Assembly (NCBI GenBank): GCA_947503285.1
Contig: CANNDD010000003.1
Coordinates: 1-64,000, forward strand
Direction: 5' to 3'
Origin: an uncultured Croceitalea sp.
GTDB taxonomy: Bacteria; Bacteroidota; Bacteroidia; Flavobacteriales; Flavobacteriaceae
Length of the DNA: 64,000 bases
The notes beneath the pieces are model-generated. The model was not told the DNA's origin. It saw nothing but the letters and a program-made list of their open reading frames with translations, and ran no database searches. Shown here piece by piece: positions 17,882-25,961 of this stretch. Made by a program: the position numbers and the translations under genes. Within the stretch, counting starts at the first letter, position 1, and each line of letters begins with the position of its first letter.

Positions 17882-19510
17882 TTAAGCTGGAACAGCGTAC
17901 ATCTTGTCCCGTTGTGCCTTGATACCCTTATCTGACATATACTCGTCAAAGGTAAGGTAGCGGTCAATTGTTCCCTTAGGGGTCAGTTCAATGATCCTAT
18001 TGGCAACGGTATGTACGAATTCGTGGTCATGGGTGGTCAAAAGTACCGTTCCCTTAAAATTCTTGAGTGAGTTATTGAATGCTGTTATACTCTCAAGGTC
18101 TAAGTGGTTTGTGGGTTCGTCAAGCAACAAGACGTTCGCACGAAGTAACATCATTCTACTCAACATGCAACGCACTTTCTCACCCCCCGATAAAACCGTG
18201 GATTTTTTTAGTGCTTCTTCGCCACTGAATAACATCTTACCCAAAAAACCCCTAACATATACCTCTTCACGTTCTTCTTCGGTTTTGGTCCATTGTCGAA
18301 GCCAATCGACCAAATTCATGTTCTCATCAAAGTACTTATCATTATCTGCCGGTAAATAAGATTGTGTCGTGGTCACACCCCATTGCAATGTTCCCCTATC
18401 GGCCTCTTTATTGCCGGTAATGATCTCATAGAATGCCGTTGTAGCACGGGAGTCTTTTGAAATAATGGCCACCTTATCCCCTTTTGCAAGATTGATATTG
18501 ATATTGTCAAAGAGTAAGTCGCCATCATCAGAGGTGGAGGCAAGTTTTTCGATATTCAGTATTTGGTCACCTGCCTCTCGTTCACGCTCGAAAATAATGG
18601 CCGGATATCGCCTACTGGATGGTTTGATATCATCGATTTTTAACTTATCCAACATTTTTTTTCTGGACGTAGCCTGTTTACTTTTTGCAACATTCGCACT
18701 GAAGCGCTGAATAAACTCTTGCAGTTCCTTCGCTTTTTCCTCTGACTTTTTATTTTGCTGTGCCCGTTGTCTAGCCGCAAGTTGACTACTTTCATACCAG
18801 AAGGTGTAGTTGCCCGAATACAAATTGATCTTACCGAAATCTATGTCTGCAATATGGGTACAGACCGCATCTAAAAAATGACGGTCGTGAGAGACGACGA
18901 TAACCGTATTCTCATAATTGGCCAAAAAGTTCTCCAACCAATTAATGGTATCATAATCAAGATCATTCGTCGGCTCATCCATAACCAAAACATCAGGATT
19001 GCCAAACAAAGCCTGCGCCAATAGTACCCTAACCTTCAATTTAGAATCCATATCGGCCATGGCGGTGTGATGCAAATCTTCGGTTATGCCCAAATTGGAA
19101 AGAAGTGCCGCTGCATCACTATCGGCATTCCAGCCGTTCATTTCTTCAAATTGCACTTGAAGCTCCCCAATTTTTTCAGCGTTTTCATCGGTATAATCAG
19201 CATAGAGGGCATCAATCTGTGTTTTGATCTCAAATAACGGTTTGTTACCCATGACTACCGTCTCTAAAACAGGATGTTCATCATGTGCATTGTGATTTTG
19301 TTCGAGTATGGACATACGCTTACCCGGTTCAAGATGCACATGACCCGAGGTTGGATCTTGCTTTTTTGCCAATATTTTTAGAAAGGTCGATTTACCCGCA
19401 CCATTAGCGCCGATGATTCCGTAGCAGTTACCCTCGGTAAACGATACATTTACCTCATCAAACAAAACCCTTTTTCCAAATTGGACTGATAAATTGGATA
19501 CCGAAAGCAT
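17882..19510 (-). CDS. ABC-F family ATPase (YbiT-like)
   Basis: A 542-residue protein with two fused ATP-binding domains and no membrane segments, the ABC-F layout. These act on the ribosome, in translation or antibiotic protection. Domain 1 has Walker A GANGAGKS (about 36-43) and Walker B DEPTNDLD; domain 2 has LSGGEKVR and DEPTNHLD. The first domain's signature is degenerate (DSKLKVRVLLAQALF instead of LSGGQ), a feature I associate with YbiT. The inter-domain linker (about 240-300) is highly charged, as in family members that contact tRNA. A good promoter lies upstream (19531-19561). A housekeeping role is more likely than resistance. Confidence 0.92.
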   Translation of the reverse strand: MLSVSNLSVQFGKRVLFDEVNVSFTEGNCYGIIGANGAGKSTFLKILAKKQDPTSGHVHLEPGKRMSILEQNHNAHDEHPVLETVVMGNKPLFEIKTQIDALYADYTDENAEKIGELQVQFEEMNGWNADSDAAALLSNLGITEDLHHTAMADMDSKLKVRVLLAQALFGNPDVLVMDEPTNDLDYDTINWLENFLANYENTVIVVSHDRHFLDAVCTHIADIDFGKINLYSGNYTFWYESSQLAARQRAQQNKKSEEKAKELQEFIQRFSANVAKSKQATSRKKMLDKLKIDDIKPSSRRYPAIIFEREREAGDQILNIEKLASTSDDGDLLFDNININLAKGDKVAIISKDSRATTAFYEIITGNKEADRGTLQWGVTTTQSYLPADNDKYFDENMNLVDWLRQWTKTEEEREEVYVRGFLGKMLFSGEEALKKSTVLSGGEKVRCMLSRMMLLRANVLLLDEPTNHLDLESITAFNNSLKNFKGTVLLTTHDHEFVHTVANRIIELTPKGTIDRYLTFDEYMSDKGIKAQRDKMYAVPA

Positions 19511-19530
19511 GTGTTATTTAATTTTTTTTG

Positions 19531-19561
19531 CAAAAGTAGCTAAAATCGGTCCTTTTGACAA
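19531..19561 (-). promoter_or_regulatory. Bacteroidota-type promoter for the ABC-F gene
   Basis: On the minus strand TTG (19561-19559) is followed after 20 bases by TACTTTTG (19538-19531), an exact consensus fit, 20 bases before the ATG at 19510. Confidence 0.75.
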
Positions 19562-19644
19562 CACGACGTCGTTTAATAAAGTCGTTCCCAGATGCTTTTA
19601 CAACATTTAACTAGGCCTTAACAGCCAAGGTTTTTATCGATTAT

Positions 19645-19652
19645 TAGATTTG
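19645..19652 (+). promoter_or_regulatory. Candidate -7 element for the 19670 lipoprotein
   Basis: TAGATTTG fits TAnnTTTG and lies 17 bases before the ATG. No TTG is present at the expected upstream spacing. Confidence 0.4.
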
Positions 19653-19669
19653 TTTCCCTAAAATGGTTT

Positions 19670-21055
19670 ATGAGATTACTTTTACTCATCCTTTCCGGTT
19701 CTGTTTTTTTAGCTTGTACCGGTAAAAAGGCATCTTCTGATACGGTTTATTTCGGTGGGGAAATTGTAAACCCATCAAGTGATTATGTCGTTTTATATAA
19801 AAATGATGTGATTTTGGATTCTGCCAAACTTGACCAGAACAATAGGTTTGCATTTTCTTTGAAGAACATTGACGAAGGGCTCCATCATTTCGACCATCTA
19901 CCTGAACAACAATATGTCTATCTTGAACGAGGCGATAGCATTCTAATTCGTCTCAATACCATGGCATTCGACGAATCGCTGGTGTTTTCAGGGTCAAATG
20001 AGGAAGTGAACAACTTCATGATAGAGATGTTCTTGAATTATGAAGACGAAGAACGTTTGGTATATGCCTACTATCAACTTTCCCCTGAGGATTTTAGCTC
20101 AAAAATCGATTCATTAAGAGGTCAAAAGTTGGCGGAACTTGAAGAATTTATTGTTGGTGAAGACCTTTCTGAAGAAGCGTATTCCATGGCTAAGGCCACC
20201 ATCGATTACAATAGTTTCCTCTACAAGGAAAAATACCCTTTTTACCATAGAAAGAAGACCAATGAAAATACATTCCATCAGTTGAAAGGAGATTTCTATG
20301 GGTATCGCAAAAATCTCGACTTCAATAATTTAGACCTTGCCTATTTCAAACCATATTATGATTTTATGATCCACCATTTTGGAAATATCTCATATATGAA
20401 CTGTGTCGAAAATTGTAATTCGAGCAAATACCTTTCGAAAAAGAACCAATTGCACTTGAATCGACATAAAATGACCCTTATTGACAGTTTGGTCGATGTG
20501 AAGGAACTTCGGGACAATCTGTTCAGGAATGTGGCCATGGACTATTTACTGAAAGTGCATGAGACCAATGAAGATTGTCATGCATTCATTCAAGAATTTG
20601 AATCCCTTTCTGAAAACGATATTCACAAAGAAGAAATTCGAGGATTATACCATTCCATTAACAATCTGCAGGCCGATAAGGAACTGCCAGATTTAAAATT
20701 GGAGGATATCGATGGAAATATGATTTCTTTAAAGGAAATGTCAAAAAGTAATAATACCCTGTTCTATTTTTGGACCGCTTCCCAAAAACGACACTTCAAA
20801 AACGTATTGCGACACATTGACAAGATTAGCAAAAAACACCCTGATTTCAAGTTCGTAGGTATCAATTTAAGAACAGGCAGAAAACAATGGGAAAATTTAA
20901 TACGGGAAAACAAGCTTGATACCACCAATCAATATTGGAGTGATAATTTCAATACCGTTCAAGCAATGCTGGTCATTGATAACCTCAATAAATGCATCAT
21001 TAGCGAAGATACCGTTATCGTAGATGGTTTCGCCAATGTTTTTAAATCATTCTAA
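19670..21055 (+). CDS. Lipoprotein with degenerate thioredoxin-like C-terminal domain
   Basis: A 461-residue protein with a lipoprotein signal (lipobox SVFLAC, lipidated C16). The first ~100 residues form a DUF4369-like beta domain (YFGGEIVNPSSDYVVLYKN), a helical middle follows, and the C-terminus (about 335-461) reads as a thioredoxin fold. Where CXXC should be the sequence is FYFWTASQKRH, so both redox cysteines are missing. It therefore resembles the TlpA/AhpC-like lipoproteins common in Bacteroidota but is unlikely to catalyse thiol exchange. It is convergent with the aldolase gene, with a hairpin terminator between. Confidence 0.8.
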   Translation: MRLLLLILSGSVFLACTGKKASSDTVYFGGEIVNPSSDYVVLYKNDVILDSAKLDQNNRFAFSLKNIDEGLHHFDHLPEQQYVYLERGDSILIRLNTMAFDESLVFSGSNEEVNNFMIEMFLNYEDEERLVYAYYQLSPEDFSSKIDSLRGQKLAELEEFIVGEDLSEEAYSMAKATIDYNSFLYKEKYPFYHRKKTNENTFHQLKGDFYGYRKNLDFNNLDLAYFKPYYDFMIHHFGNISYMNCVENCNSSKYLSKKNQLHLNRHKMTLIDSLVDVKELRDNLFRNVAMDYLLKVHETNEDCHAFIQEFESLSENDIHKEEIRGLYHSINNLQADKELPDLKLEDIDGNMISLKEMSKSNNTLFYFWTASQKRHFKNVLRHIDKISKKHPDFKFVGINLRTGRKQWENLIRENKLDTTNQYWSDNFNTVQAMLVIDNLNKCIISEDTVIVDGFANVFKSF

Positions 21056-21059
21056 AAAT

Positions 21060-21097
21060 AAAAACCCCGGTCTTTTGAAAACTCGACCAGGGTTTTG
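21060..21097 (-). terminator. Hairpin terminator between convergent genes
   Basis: AAAACCC(C)GGTC at 21061-21072 pairs with GACC(A)GGGTTTT at 21085-21096, with one mismatch and a 12-base loop. On the minus strand the hairpin is followed by a T-rich run (from plus-strand 21053-21064), so it best serves the aldolase gene. It could also stop plus-strand transcription. Confidence 0.7.
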
Positions 21098-21114
21098 ATT
21101 CCTAAAGGATCGTG

Positions 21115-21771
21115 TTACGAATTTCCTTTATTATAATCGGCCAAGAATTTTTCCAAACCTAAATCCGTAAGAGGGTGTTTCAATAAACCATCGATTGCCG
21201 ACAAGGGCCCGGTCATAACATCGGCGCCAAGTTTGGCACAATCGATGACATGCATGGTATGCCTAATCGATGCCGCCAAAATCTGGGTCTCATAGGCGTA
21301 GTTATCATAAATGAGGCGTATTTCTGAAATAAGGTTCAATCCATCCGTAGAGATATCATCCAGACGCCCTAGAAAAGGGGAGACGTACGTTGCTCCTGCC
21401 TTGGCCGCCAATAGGGCTTGCCCAGGCGAAAAGACCAAAGTACAGTTGGTTCGAATACCTTTATCTGAAAAATATTTTAACGCTTTTACACCTTCTTTGA
21501 TCATCGGTACCTTAACGACTATTTGTTCGTGTAATTCGGCCAGGGCCTCACCTTCTTTGACCATTCCATCAAAGTCTGTCGAAACTACCTCGGCAGAAAC
21601 ATCCCCGTCGACAATAGCACAGATATCCATATAGTGTTTTAAGATATTATCATGACCCGTAATACCCTCTTTTGCCATTAAAGAAGGATTGGTGGTCACC
21701 CCGTCTAAAACCCCAAGCGCTTGGGCTTCCCTAATCTGATCTAAATTGGCCGTATCAATAAAAAACTTCAT
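21115..21771 (-). CDS. Transaldolase-like / fructose-6-phosphate aldolase
   Basis: A 218-residue TIM-barrel aldolase of the short transaldolase subfamily, close in length to E. coli FSA. The Schiff-base lysine is K87 in IVVKVPM, and the opening [16 protein letters not shown] with GVTTNPSL (24-31) is diagnostic. Members either transfer a dihydroxyacetone unit in the pentose phosphate pathway or cleave fructose 6-phosphate; sequence alone does not separate the two. Many Bacteroidota rely on such a short enzyme as their transaldolase. It is in tandem with the SDR gene upstream, but 38 bases and a partial heptamer repeat lie between them. Confidence 0.92.
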   Translation of the reverse strand: MKFFIDTANLDQIREAQALGVLDGVTTNPSLMAKEGITGHDNILKHYMDICAIVDGDVSAEVVSTDFDGMVKEGEALAELHEQIVVKVPMIKEGVKALKYFSDKGIRTNCTLVFSPGQALLAAKAGATYVSPFLGRLDDISTDGLNLISEIRLIYDNYAYETQILAASIRHTMHVIDCAKLGADVMTGPLSAIDGLLKHPLTDLGLEKFLADYNKGNS

Positions 21772-21792
21772 AATGTTCTATTTTTGTTTAAT

Positions 21793-21806
21793 TGTTTACT
21801 GTTTTA
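21793..21806. repeat. Second occurrence of the TGTTTAC heptamer pair
   Basis: TGTTTAC followed directly by TGTTTTA lies in the 38-base gap before the aldolase start. The first copy equals the heptamer repeated at 132-147. Two short matches in AT-rich DNA could be chance. Confidence 0.3.
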
Positions 21807-21809
21807 AAA

Positions 21810-22616
21810 CTACAATTTATAATGGTTCAATAATAATCTTTCATAAACCTTATCCGGTAAAAACTTTTTTAAGACTACCGAAAATTTCTGCATAAAAGTG
21901 CCTACCTTATAGTGTACCCTCGGCTTTTTTGCCTCCAGAATACCAACGATTTTCTTAGCGACCTTTATCGGATCTTCAGCGGCATCAACATCATCGTTGA
22001 TCATTTTCAAGGTCTTTTCATAACTGTGATATGCTGATTGCCCTGATACAGGGGCATGATAACGCCCTGCGGCGATATTTGTTGCAAAATCACCCGGAGC
22101 CAAATTTGTAATCGTTACACCAAAAGCTTTTGTTTCCATCCTCAGAGCCTCTGTCGTTATTTCAAGGGCCGCCTTACTTGCTGAGTAAATTCCGCGATAG
22201 GGCAAACCCATATATCCGGCAATCGAGGTAATGTTGATGATAAGTCCGGCACCTTGCTTTCGCATGTACGGTAAAACGACCTGTAACATTCGTAACGGGC
22301 CATAGTAATTGGTATCGAATGTCTTATGCACTTCTGCGATTGGGGTCTCTTCGATAGGCCCTGTTATACCAACACCTGCATTGTTGATGAGAATATCCAA
22401 GCGTCCCTCTGCTTCGATAAGTCTTGTTACCGCCGCCTCAATGGAAGCTGTAGTAGTAACATCCAGTTCCAATAAATTAAAATCGGTGAAGTCAGGGTTT
22501 TTAGCCAAGTTTCTTGTCGTACCGTAAACGGTATACCCCTTCTTTTTTAGAAAAATACCCGTCGTTCTGCCAATACCGGAGGACCCACCGGTTATTAAGA
22601 CTACTTTTTTTTCCAT
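21810..22616 (-). CDS. Short-chain dehydrogenase/reductase
   Basis: A 268-residue classical SDR with Rossmann motif TGGSSGIG (about residues 9-16), the structural NNAG motif (98-101), a conserved serine (ITSIAG) and catalytic YSASK. It reduces or oxidises a carbonyl or alcohol with NAD(P)H. The arginine after the first strand (TTRNL) suggests NADP preference. The substrate is unknown. The C-terminal 50 residues (KVGTFMQKFSVVLKKFLPDKVYERLL) resemble SDRs annotated as lipid- or retinol-type, but that is weak evidence. Confidence 0.9.
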   Translation of the reverse strand: MEKKVVLITGGSSGIGRTTGIFLKKKGYTVYGTTRNLAKNPDFTDFNLLELDVTTTASIEAAVTRLIEAEGRLDILINNAGVGITGPIEETPIAEVHKTFDTNYYGPLRMLQVVLPYMRKQGAGLIINITSIAGYMGLPYRGIYSASKAALEITTEALRMETKAFGVTITNLAPGDFATNIAAGRYHAPVSGQSAYHSYEKTLKMINDDVDAAEDPIKVAKKIVGILEAKKPRVHYKVGTFMQKFSVVLKKFLPDKVYERLLLNHYKL

Positions 22617-22675
22617 ATTACAAAGTAAAACTAAAATTGGGGTAATGCCTATGGAAAACCTTAACTTCTGGGTAC

Positions 22676-22779
22676 AAAAAAAGGCAAGCTACCTACATCG
22701 CACCGCTACGACCACATACCCTTGCTGTGTTCCCACCCTGGGGGATTCTGCAGGAGCTGGTCGTGTAGGACTTGCCAAG
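22676..22779 (-). ncRNA. ffs: Small signal recognition particle RNA (4.5S-type)
   Basis: On the minus strand the sequence folds into one long hairpin of about 95 bases: CTTGCC at the 3' end pairs with GGCAAG at the 5' end, and CCTACACGACCA pairs back with TGGTCGTAG. The apex is the diagnostic SRP helix 8: CAGG, a three-pair stem GUG/CAC, tetraloop GGAA, then AGCA. This matches the Ffh-binding core of E. coli 4.5S RNA. A consensus promoter ends just upstream (22782-22811), and seven T follow the 3' end (plus-strand A run 22676-22682), a natural terminator. The RNA pairs with Ffh to target membrane proteins. Exact ends are estimates. Confidence 0.9.
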
Positions 22780-22781
22780 TG

Positions 22782-22811
22782 CAAATATACGTCCTTTTAA
22801 ATTTGTTGCAA
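22782..22811 (-). promoter_or_regulatory. Bacteroidota-type promoter for the SRP RNA
   Basis: On the minus strand TTG (22811-22809) is followed after 19 bases by TATATTTG (22789-22782). The predicted start falls a few bases later, at the first bases of the RNA hairpin. Confidence 0.8.
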
Positions 22812-22842
22812 TCGTATTACATGCTTAATTTGGTCTTTATTT

Positions 22843-22850
22843 TAAGTTTG
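22843..22850 (+). promoter_or_regulatory. Candidate -7 element for the glutaminyl cyclase operon
   Basis: TAAGTTTG fits TAnnTTTG and lies eight bases before the ATG at 22859 and 17 before the ATG at 22868. The short distance favours the second ATG or a nearly leaderless message. No properly spaced TTG is seen. Confidence 0.4.
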
Positions 22851-22858
22851 AAAATACT

Positions 22859-23914
22859 ATGAATAGCATGAAATTATCCTTTGTCACAATCTTGTTTGTT
22901 CTCATCAACTCATGTGGGGGTACTTCTGATGCAACCCAACTATTTGATATTCAATTAGAGGGTAAAAAAAAACAATTCCAAAAAGGACAGTCCGTCGGCG
23001 TTGCCATACGTAATAAGGAGCAGAAGGAAATAGGTGAACCAGAATTCAGCATTGATGGTCAGGTTATACAGATGGTGGATGGTAAGTTAACTTTCAATAT
23101 CAAGAAATTAGGCAGTAAAACACTGATAGCGAAAATACCCTACGACAATAAAATTGTCGAAATTTCAAAGAATATAAAAATACTTGCTGAAAAAGCCCCC
23201 GAAATATATACCTATACCATAAGTAATACCTACCCCCATGACCCAAATGCGTATACCCAAGGTCTAGAGTTCAGCGATGGTATTCTCTACGAGAGTACAG
23301 GAAAAAAAGGATATTCTACCCTACGTAAGGTAAATTTTGAATCTGGGGAAATCTTGCAGACCGTCAAATTGGAAAATTCCATCTTCGGTGAAGGCATTAC
23401 CATCTTAAAAGATAAGGTTTACCAACTTAGCTGGCAGAGTGGTATCGGTTATGTCTATAACAAATCGGATTTGAGTAAGATCGAGAGCTTTACTTATGGT
23501 AACAGTAAAGAGGGATGGGGGCTTTGCAATGATGGTGAAAAATTATTTAAAAGTGACGGAACCGAAAAAATTTGGTTTCTAGATCCCCAGACCTTGGTCG
23601 AAACGGGACACATCGAAATAGTAACCAACAAATCAATTTTCAATAGGGCCAATGAATTGGAGTACGTCGATGGAAAAATCTACGCCAATGTCTACGGCAA
23701 AGAAAGTATGATGATCATTGATGCCAGTTCTGGTGCCATTCAAGGGGTCATTAATTTTGGCGGCTTAAAAAAGCTGATTGACAAAGGGGAACAATGGGAC
23801 GAGCAAAATTCAGTATTGAATGGGGTTGCCTACCACCCAGAAAGAAAGTCATTCTTTGTTACCGGCAAAAACTGGAACAAGCTTTTTGAGGTGCAAATAC
23901 AGAAAAAAGAGTGA
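22859..23914 (+). CDS. Glutaminyl-peptide cyclotransferase, bacterial type, lipoprotein
   Basis: Converts N-terminal glutamine of peptides to pyroglutamate. The 351-residue protein has a lipoprotein signal (MKLSFVTILFVLINSC, in-frame ATG at 22868), then a 90-residue linker domain and a five-bladed beta-propeller of the glutamine cyclotransferase family (about 120-350). Family motifs seen are YPHDPNAYTQGLEF, FGEGI and GWGLC. It is probably anchored facing the periplasm. It is translationally coupled to the thioesterase downstream (stop overlaps the start) and then to a lipoprotein, forming a three-gene operon. Confidence 0.9.
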   Translation: MNSMKLSFVTILFVLINSCGGTSDATQLFDIQLEGKKKQFQKGQSVGVAIRNKEQKEIGEPEFSIDGQVIQMVDGKLTFNIKKLGSKTLIAKIPYDNKIVEISKNIKILAEKAPEIYTYTISNTYPHDPNAYTQGLEFSDGILYESTGKKGYSTLRKVNFESGEILQTVKLENSIFGEGITILKDKVYQLSWQSGIGYVYNKSDLSKIESFTYGNSKEGWGLCNDGEKLFKSDGTEKIWFLDPQTLVETGHIEIVTNKSIFNRANELEYVDGKIYANVYGKESMMIIDASSGAIQGVINFGGLKKLIDKGEQWDEQNSVLNGVAYHPERKSFFVTGKNWNKLFEVQIQKKE

Positions 23915-24309
23915 TGCGAACCTATACAATGCTGGTAAAGGTCGAAGAAGCCGATTTAGATGAATTGCAGCACGTCAACAACATCAAGTATGTAGAATGG
24001 ATCCAAAAAGTCTCTAAAGACCACTGGTTACAAGTTGCAAAGCAAAATGCACTTCATGATTTTATCTGGGTGGTAAGGGAACACAGAATAACATACTATA
24101 GCGGGGCAAAACGCGACGATGAGCTAAGAATACAAACAGGGATCATTCATTCTAAAGGTTCTATTTCTACCAGAAAAGTAAGCATGCGAAACAATAAAAC
24201 CGATCAATTGGTTGTTAGTTCAGAAACCGATTGGTGTTTGCTCAATGCAAAAACCATGAAACCTACAAGAATACCGGCTTCTATTGAAAATTTATTCGCC
24301 GTCCCTTGA
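23914..24309 (+). CDS. Acyl-CoA thioesterase, hot-dog fold (4HBT type)
   Basis: A 131-residue single hot-dog domain. The N-terminal strand-helix has the 4-hydroxybenzoyl-CoA thioesterase-like motif DLDELQHVNNIKYVEW, where the first Asp of the family (D of D-x-x-x-HVNN) is the expected nucleophile region. It likely hydrolyses an acyl-CoA or acyl-ACP in the cytoplasm. The ATG at 23914 shares one base with the stop of the cyclase gene; a GTG at 23911 is possible. The downstream lipoprotein starts inside its last codons. Confidence 0.88.
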   Translation: MRTYTMLVKVEEADLDELQHVNNIKYVEWIQKVSKDHWLQVAKQNALHDFIWVVREHRITYYSGAKRDDELRIQTGIIHSKGSISTRKVSMRNNKTDQLVVSSETDWCLLNAKTMKPTRIPASIENLFAVP

Positions 24310-25853
24310 AAATAAAAATAGCGACATATTTTGGTTGTGGTATCGTCTTACTATTGATGGGCATCACCTCATGCCGAAAAGACTTTGATTTTAAAGCATC
24401 ATCGGGCAACCTACAATTTTCAAAGGATACCGTTTACCTTGATACCATTTTCACCAATATTGGCAGCAGCACGTATACCTTAAAGGTCTATAATGGAGAA
24501 AATGAAGATGTTTTCATCCCTTCGATAAGATTAAGAAATGGTCAAGAAAGTAGTTATCGTCTAAACGTTGATGGCTTGGCCGGTAAAGAATTCACCGATA
24601 TTCCCTTATTGGCAAAAGATAGTATGTTCATCTTTATCGAGACTACCTTTGATATTGGCACCACCAATGAAAATGAATTCTTATATACCGATGCCATTCA
24701 ATTTGAGGGTACCGGGGAAAACAAATCGATTGAACTGGTAACTTTGGTCAAGGATGCGATTTTCTTATACCCACAAACCTTCGACGATGGTGTGGGGGAA
24801 ACATTGCTTTTGGGCGAAGATGAAAATGGGGACGAAATTCGGGTCGAGGGTTTCATATTGGATGATGAAGAACTCAATTTTTCAAATGAAAAACCGTATG
24901 TGATTTATGGGTATGCCGGGGTTACCGAAGGCAAAACCCTAACCATTGCCCCCGGTTCACGTATTCATTTTCATGAGAATTCTGGAATATTAGTGGGTTC
25001 TGGTGGCAGTATTCAGGTCATGGGTGCATTAAGTGAAGATAAAGTGTTACTTGAGAACGAGGTAATTTTCGAAGGCGATCGTCTAGAACCCGTATTTTCA
25101 GATGTTGCTGGGCAATGGGGTACGATATGGATAACCGCGGGTAGTACCAATAATCTCATTGAGTACTTGACGCTGAAAAATGCCAGCATCGGTTTATTGG
25201 TCGATGGGCAAACCGGTCTTGAAAGCCCTTCACTGATTATACGTAATAGCCAGATTTACAATAGTGCAACAACCAACCTTTGGGCCAGAACGGCAAAAAT
25301 CGATGCCCAAAATTTGGTTTTGGGAAACTCAGGTGCCGCATCGCTATACTGTAATCTTGGTGGTGATTATGATTTTAAACACTGTACCATTGCGAATTAC
25401 TGGAACTCAGGGTTTCGAAACGCCCCTGCCCTATTGATAGACAATTCGATAGACTTTGCAGACGGCACCAGTATTGGAGCCGATCTGGAAAACGCCTCTT
25501 TCTCAAACTGTATCATTGAAGGTAATAAAAACATAGAACTGGTGCTTTCCAATAGTACCGTGGATCTTTTTGAATACACGTTTCAAAATTGTGCTTTACA
25601 ATTCAATGATAGCAACGGTGATTTTAGTGATAATCCCTTATATGATTTTGATAACGAAACCTTATTTGAGGCACTTCTCTTAAATGGAAATCCAGAATTT
25701 TTAGACCCTACGAACAACCTTTTTATCTTACAGGCAGGTTCAGGATTTCGGAACCTGGGCAATCTAGAAACTGCCCAAGAAGTGCCCGTGGATCTTTTCG
25801 GCGTTTCGCGTATTTCAACTCCCGATTTGGGTGCATTTGAGCTTTTGGAGTGA
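24306..25853 (+). CDS. Lipoprotein with predicted right-handed beta-helix
   Basis: A 515-residue protein starting at TTG four bases inside the thioesterase gene. The signal sequence ends in lipobox MGITSC with lipidated cysteine near residue 23. Residues ~40-150 form a beta domain (DTVYLDTIFTNIGSSTYTLK) like a choice-of-anchor fold. Residues ~200-450 show repeated short strands with N/G turns (SPSLIIRNSQIYNSATTN), typical of parallel beta-helices. The C-terminus has the DLGAFE motif often seen in such proteins. Probably exposed on the cell surface or in the periplasm; the ligand is unknown. Confidence 0.8.
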   Translation: MKIKIATYFGCGIVLLLMGITSCRKDFDFKASSGNLQFSKDTVYLDTIFTNIGSSTYTLKVYNGENEDVFIPSIRLRNGQESSYRLNVDGLAGKEFTDIPLLAKDSMFIFIETTFDIGTTNENEFLYTDAIQFEGTGENKSIELVTLVKDAIFLYPQTFDDGVGETLLLGEDENGDEIRVEGFILDDEELNFSNEKPYVIYGYAGVTEGKTLTIAPGSRIHFHENSGILVGSGGSIQVMGALSEDKVLLENEVIFEGDRLEPVFSDVAGQWGTIWITAGSTNNLIEYLTLKNASIGLLVDGQTGLESPSLIIRNSQIYNSATTNLWARTAKIDAQNLVLGNSGAASLYCNLGGDYDFKHCTIANYWNSGFRNAPALLIDNSIDFADGTSIGADLENASFSNCIIEGNKNIELVLSNSTVDLFEYTFQNCALQFNDSNGDFSDNPLYDFDNETLFEALLLNGNPEFLDPTNNLFILQAGSGFRNLGNLETAQEVPVDLFGVSRISTPDLGAFELLE

Positions 25854-25874
25854 AAATGACCCTTGAAATTCAGT

Positions 25875-25888
25875 ATTTTACGTAAAAT
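25875..25888. promoter_or_regulatory. 14-base perfect palindrome upstream of the LytTR gene
   Basis: ATTTTACGTAAAAT is its own reverse complement and lies between the lipoprotein stop (25853) and the LytTR start (25962). A T7 run follows shortly after (25894-25900), so it may be a weak AT-rich terminator for the lipoprotein operon. The alternative is an operator. Confidence 0.4.
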
Positions 25889-25961
25889 CCGTAGTTTTTT
25901 TGTGGTAAAAATGCAACCCATATTCATTTTCCGTTAGTAATTTGGCTGTATCTATTCAGAC

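Noticed and set aside
22617-22858. A tRNA in the gap before the glutaminyl cyclase gene
   Set aside because: The structured sequence there folds as SRP RNA; no cloverleaf or T-loop GTTCRA is present.
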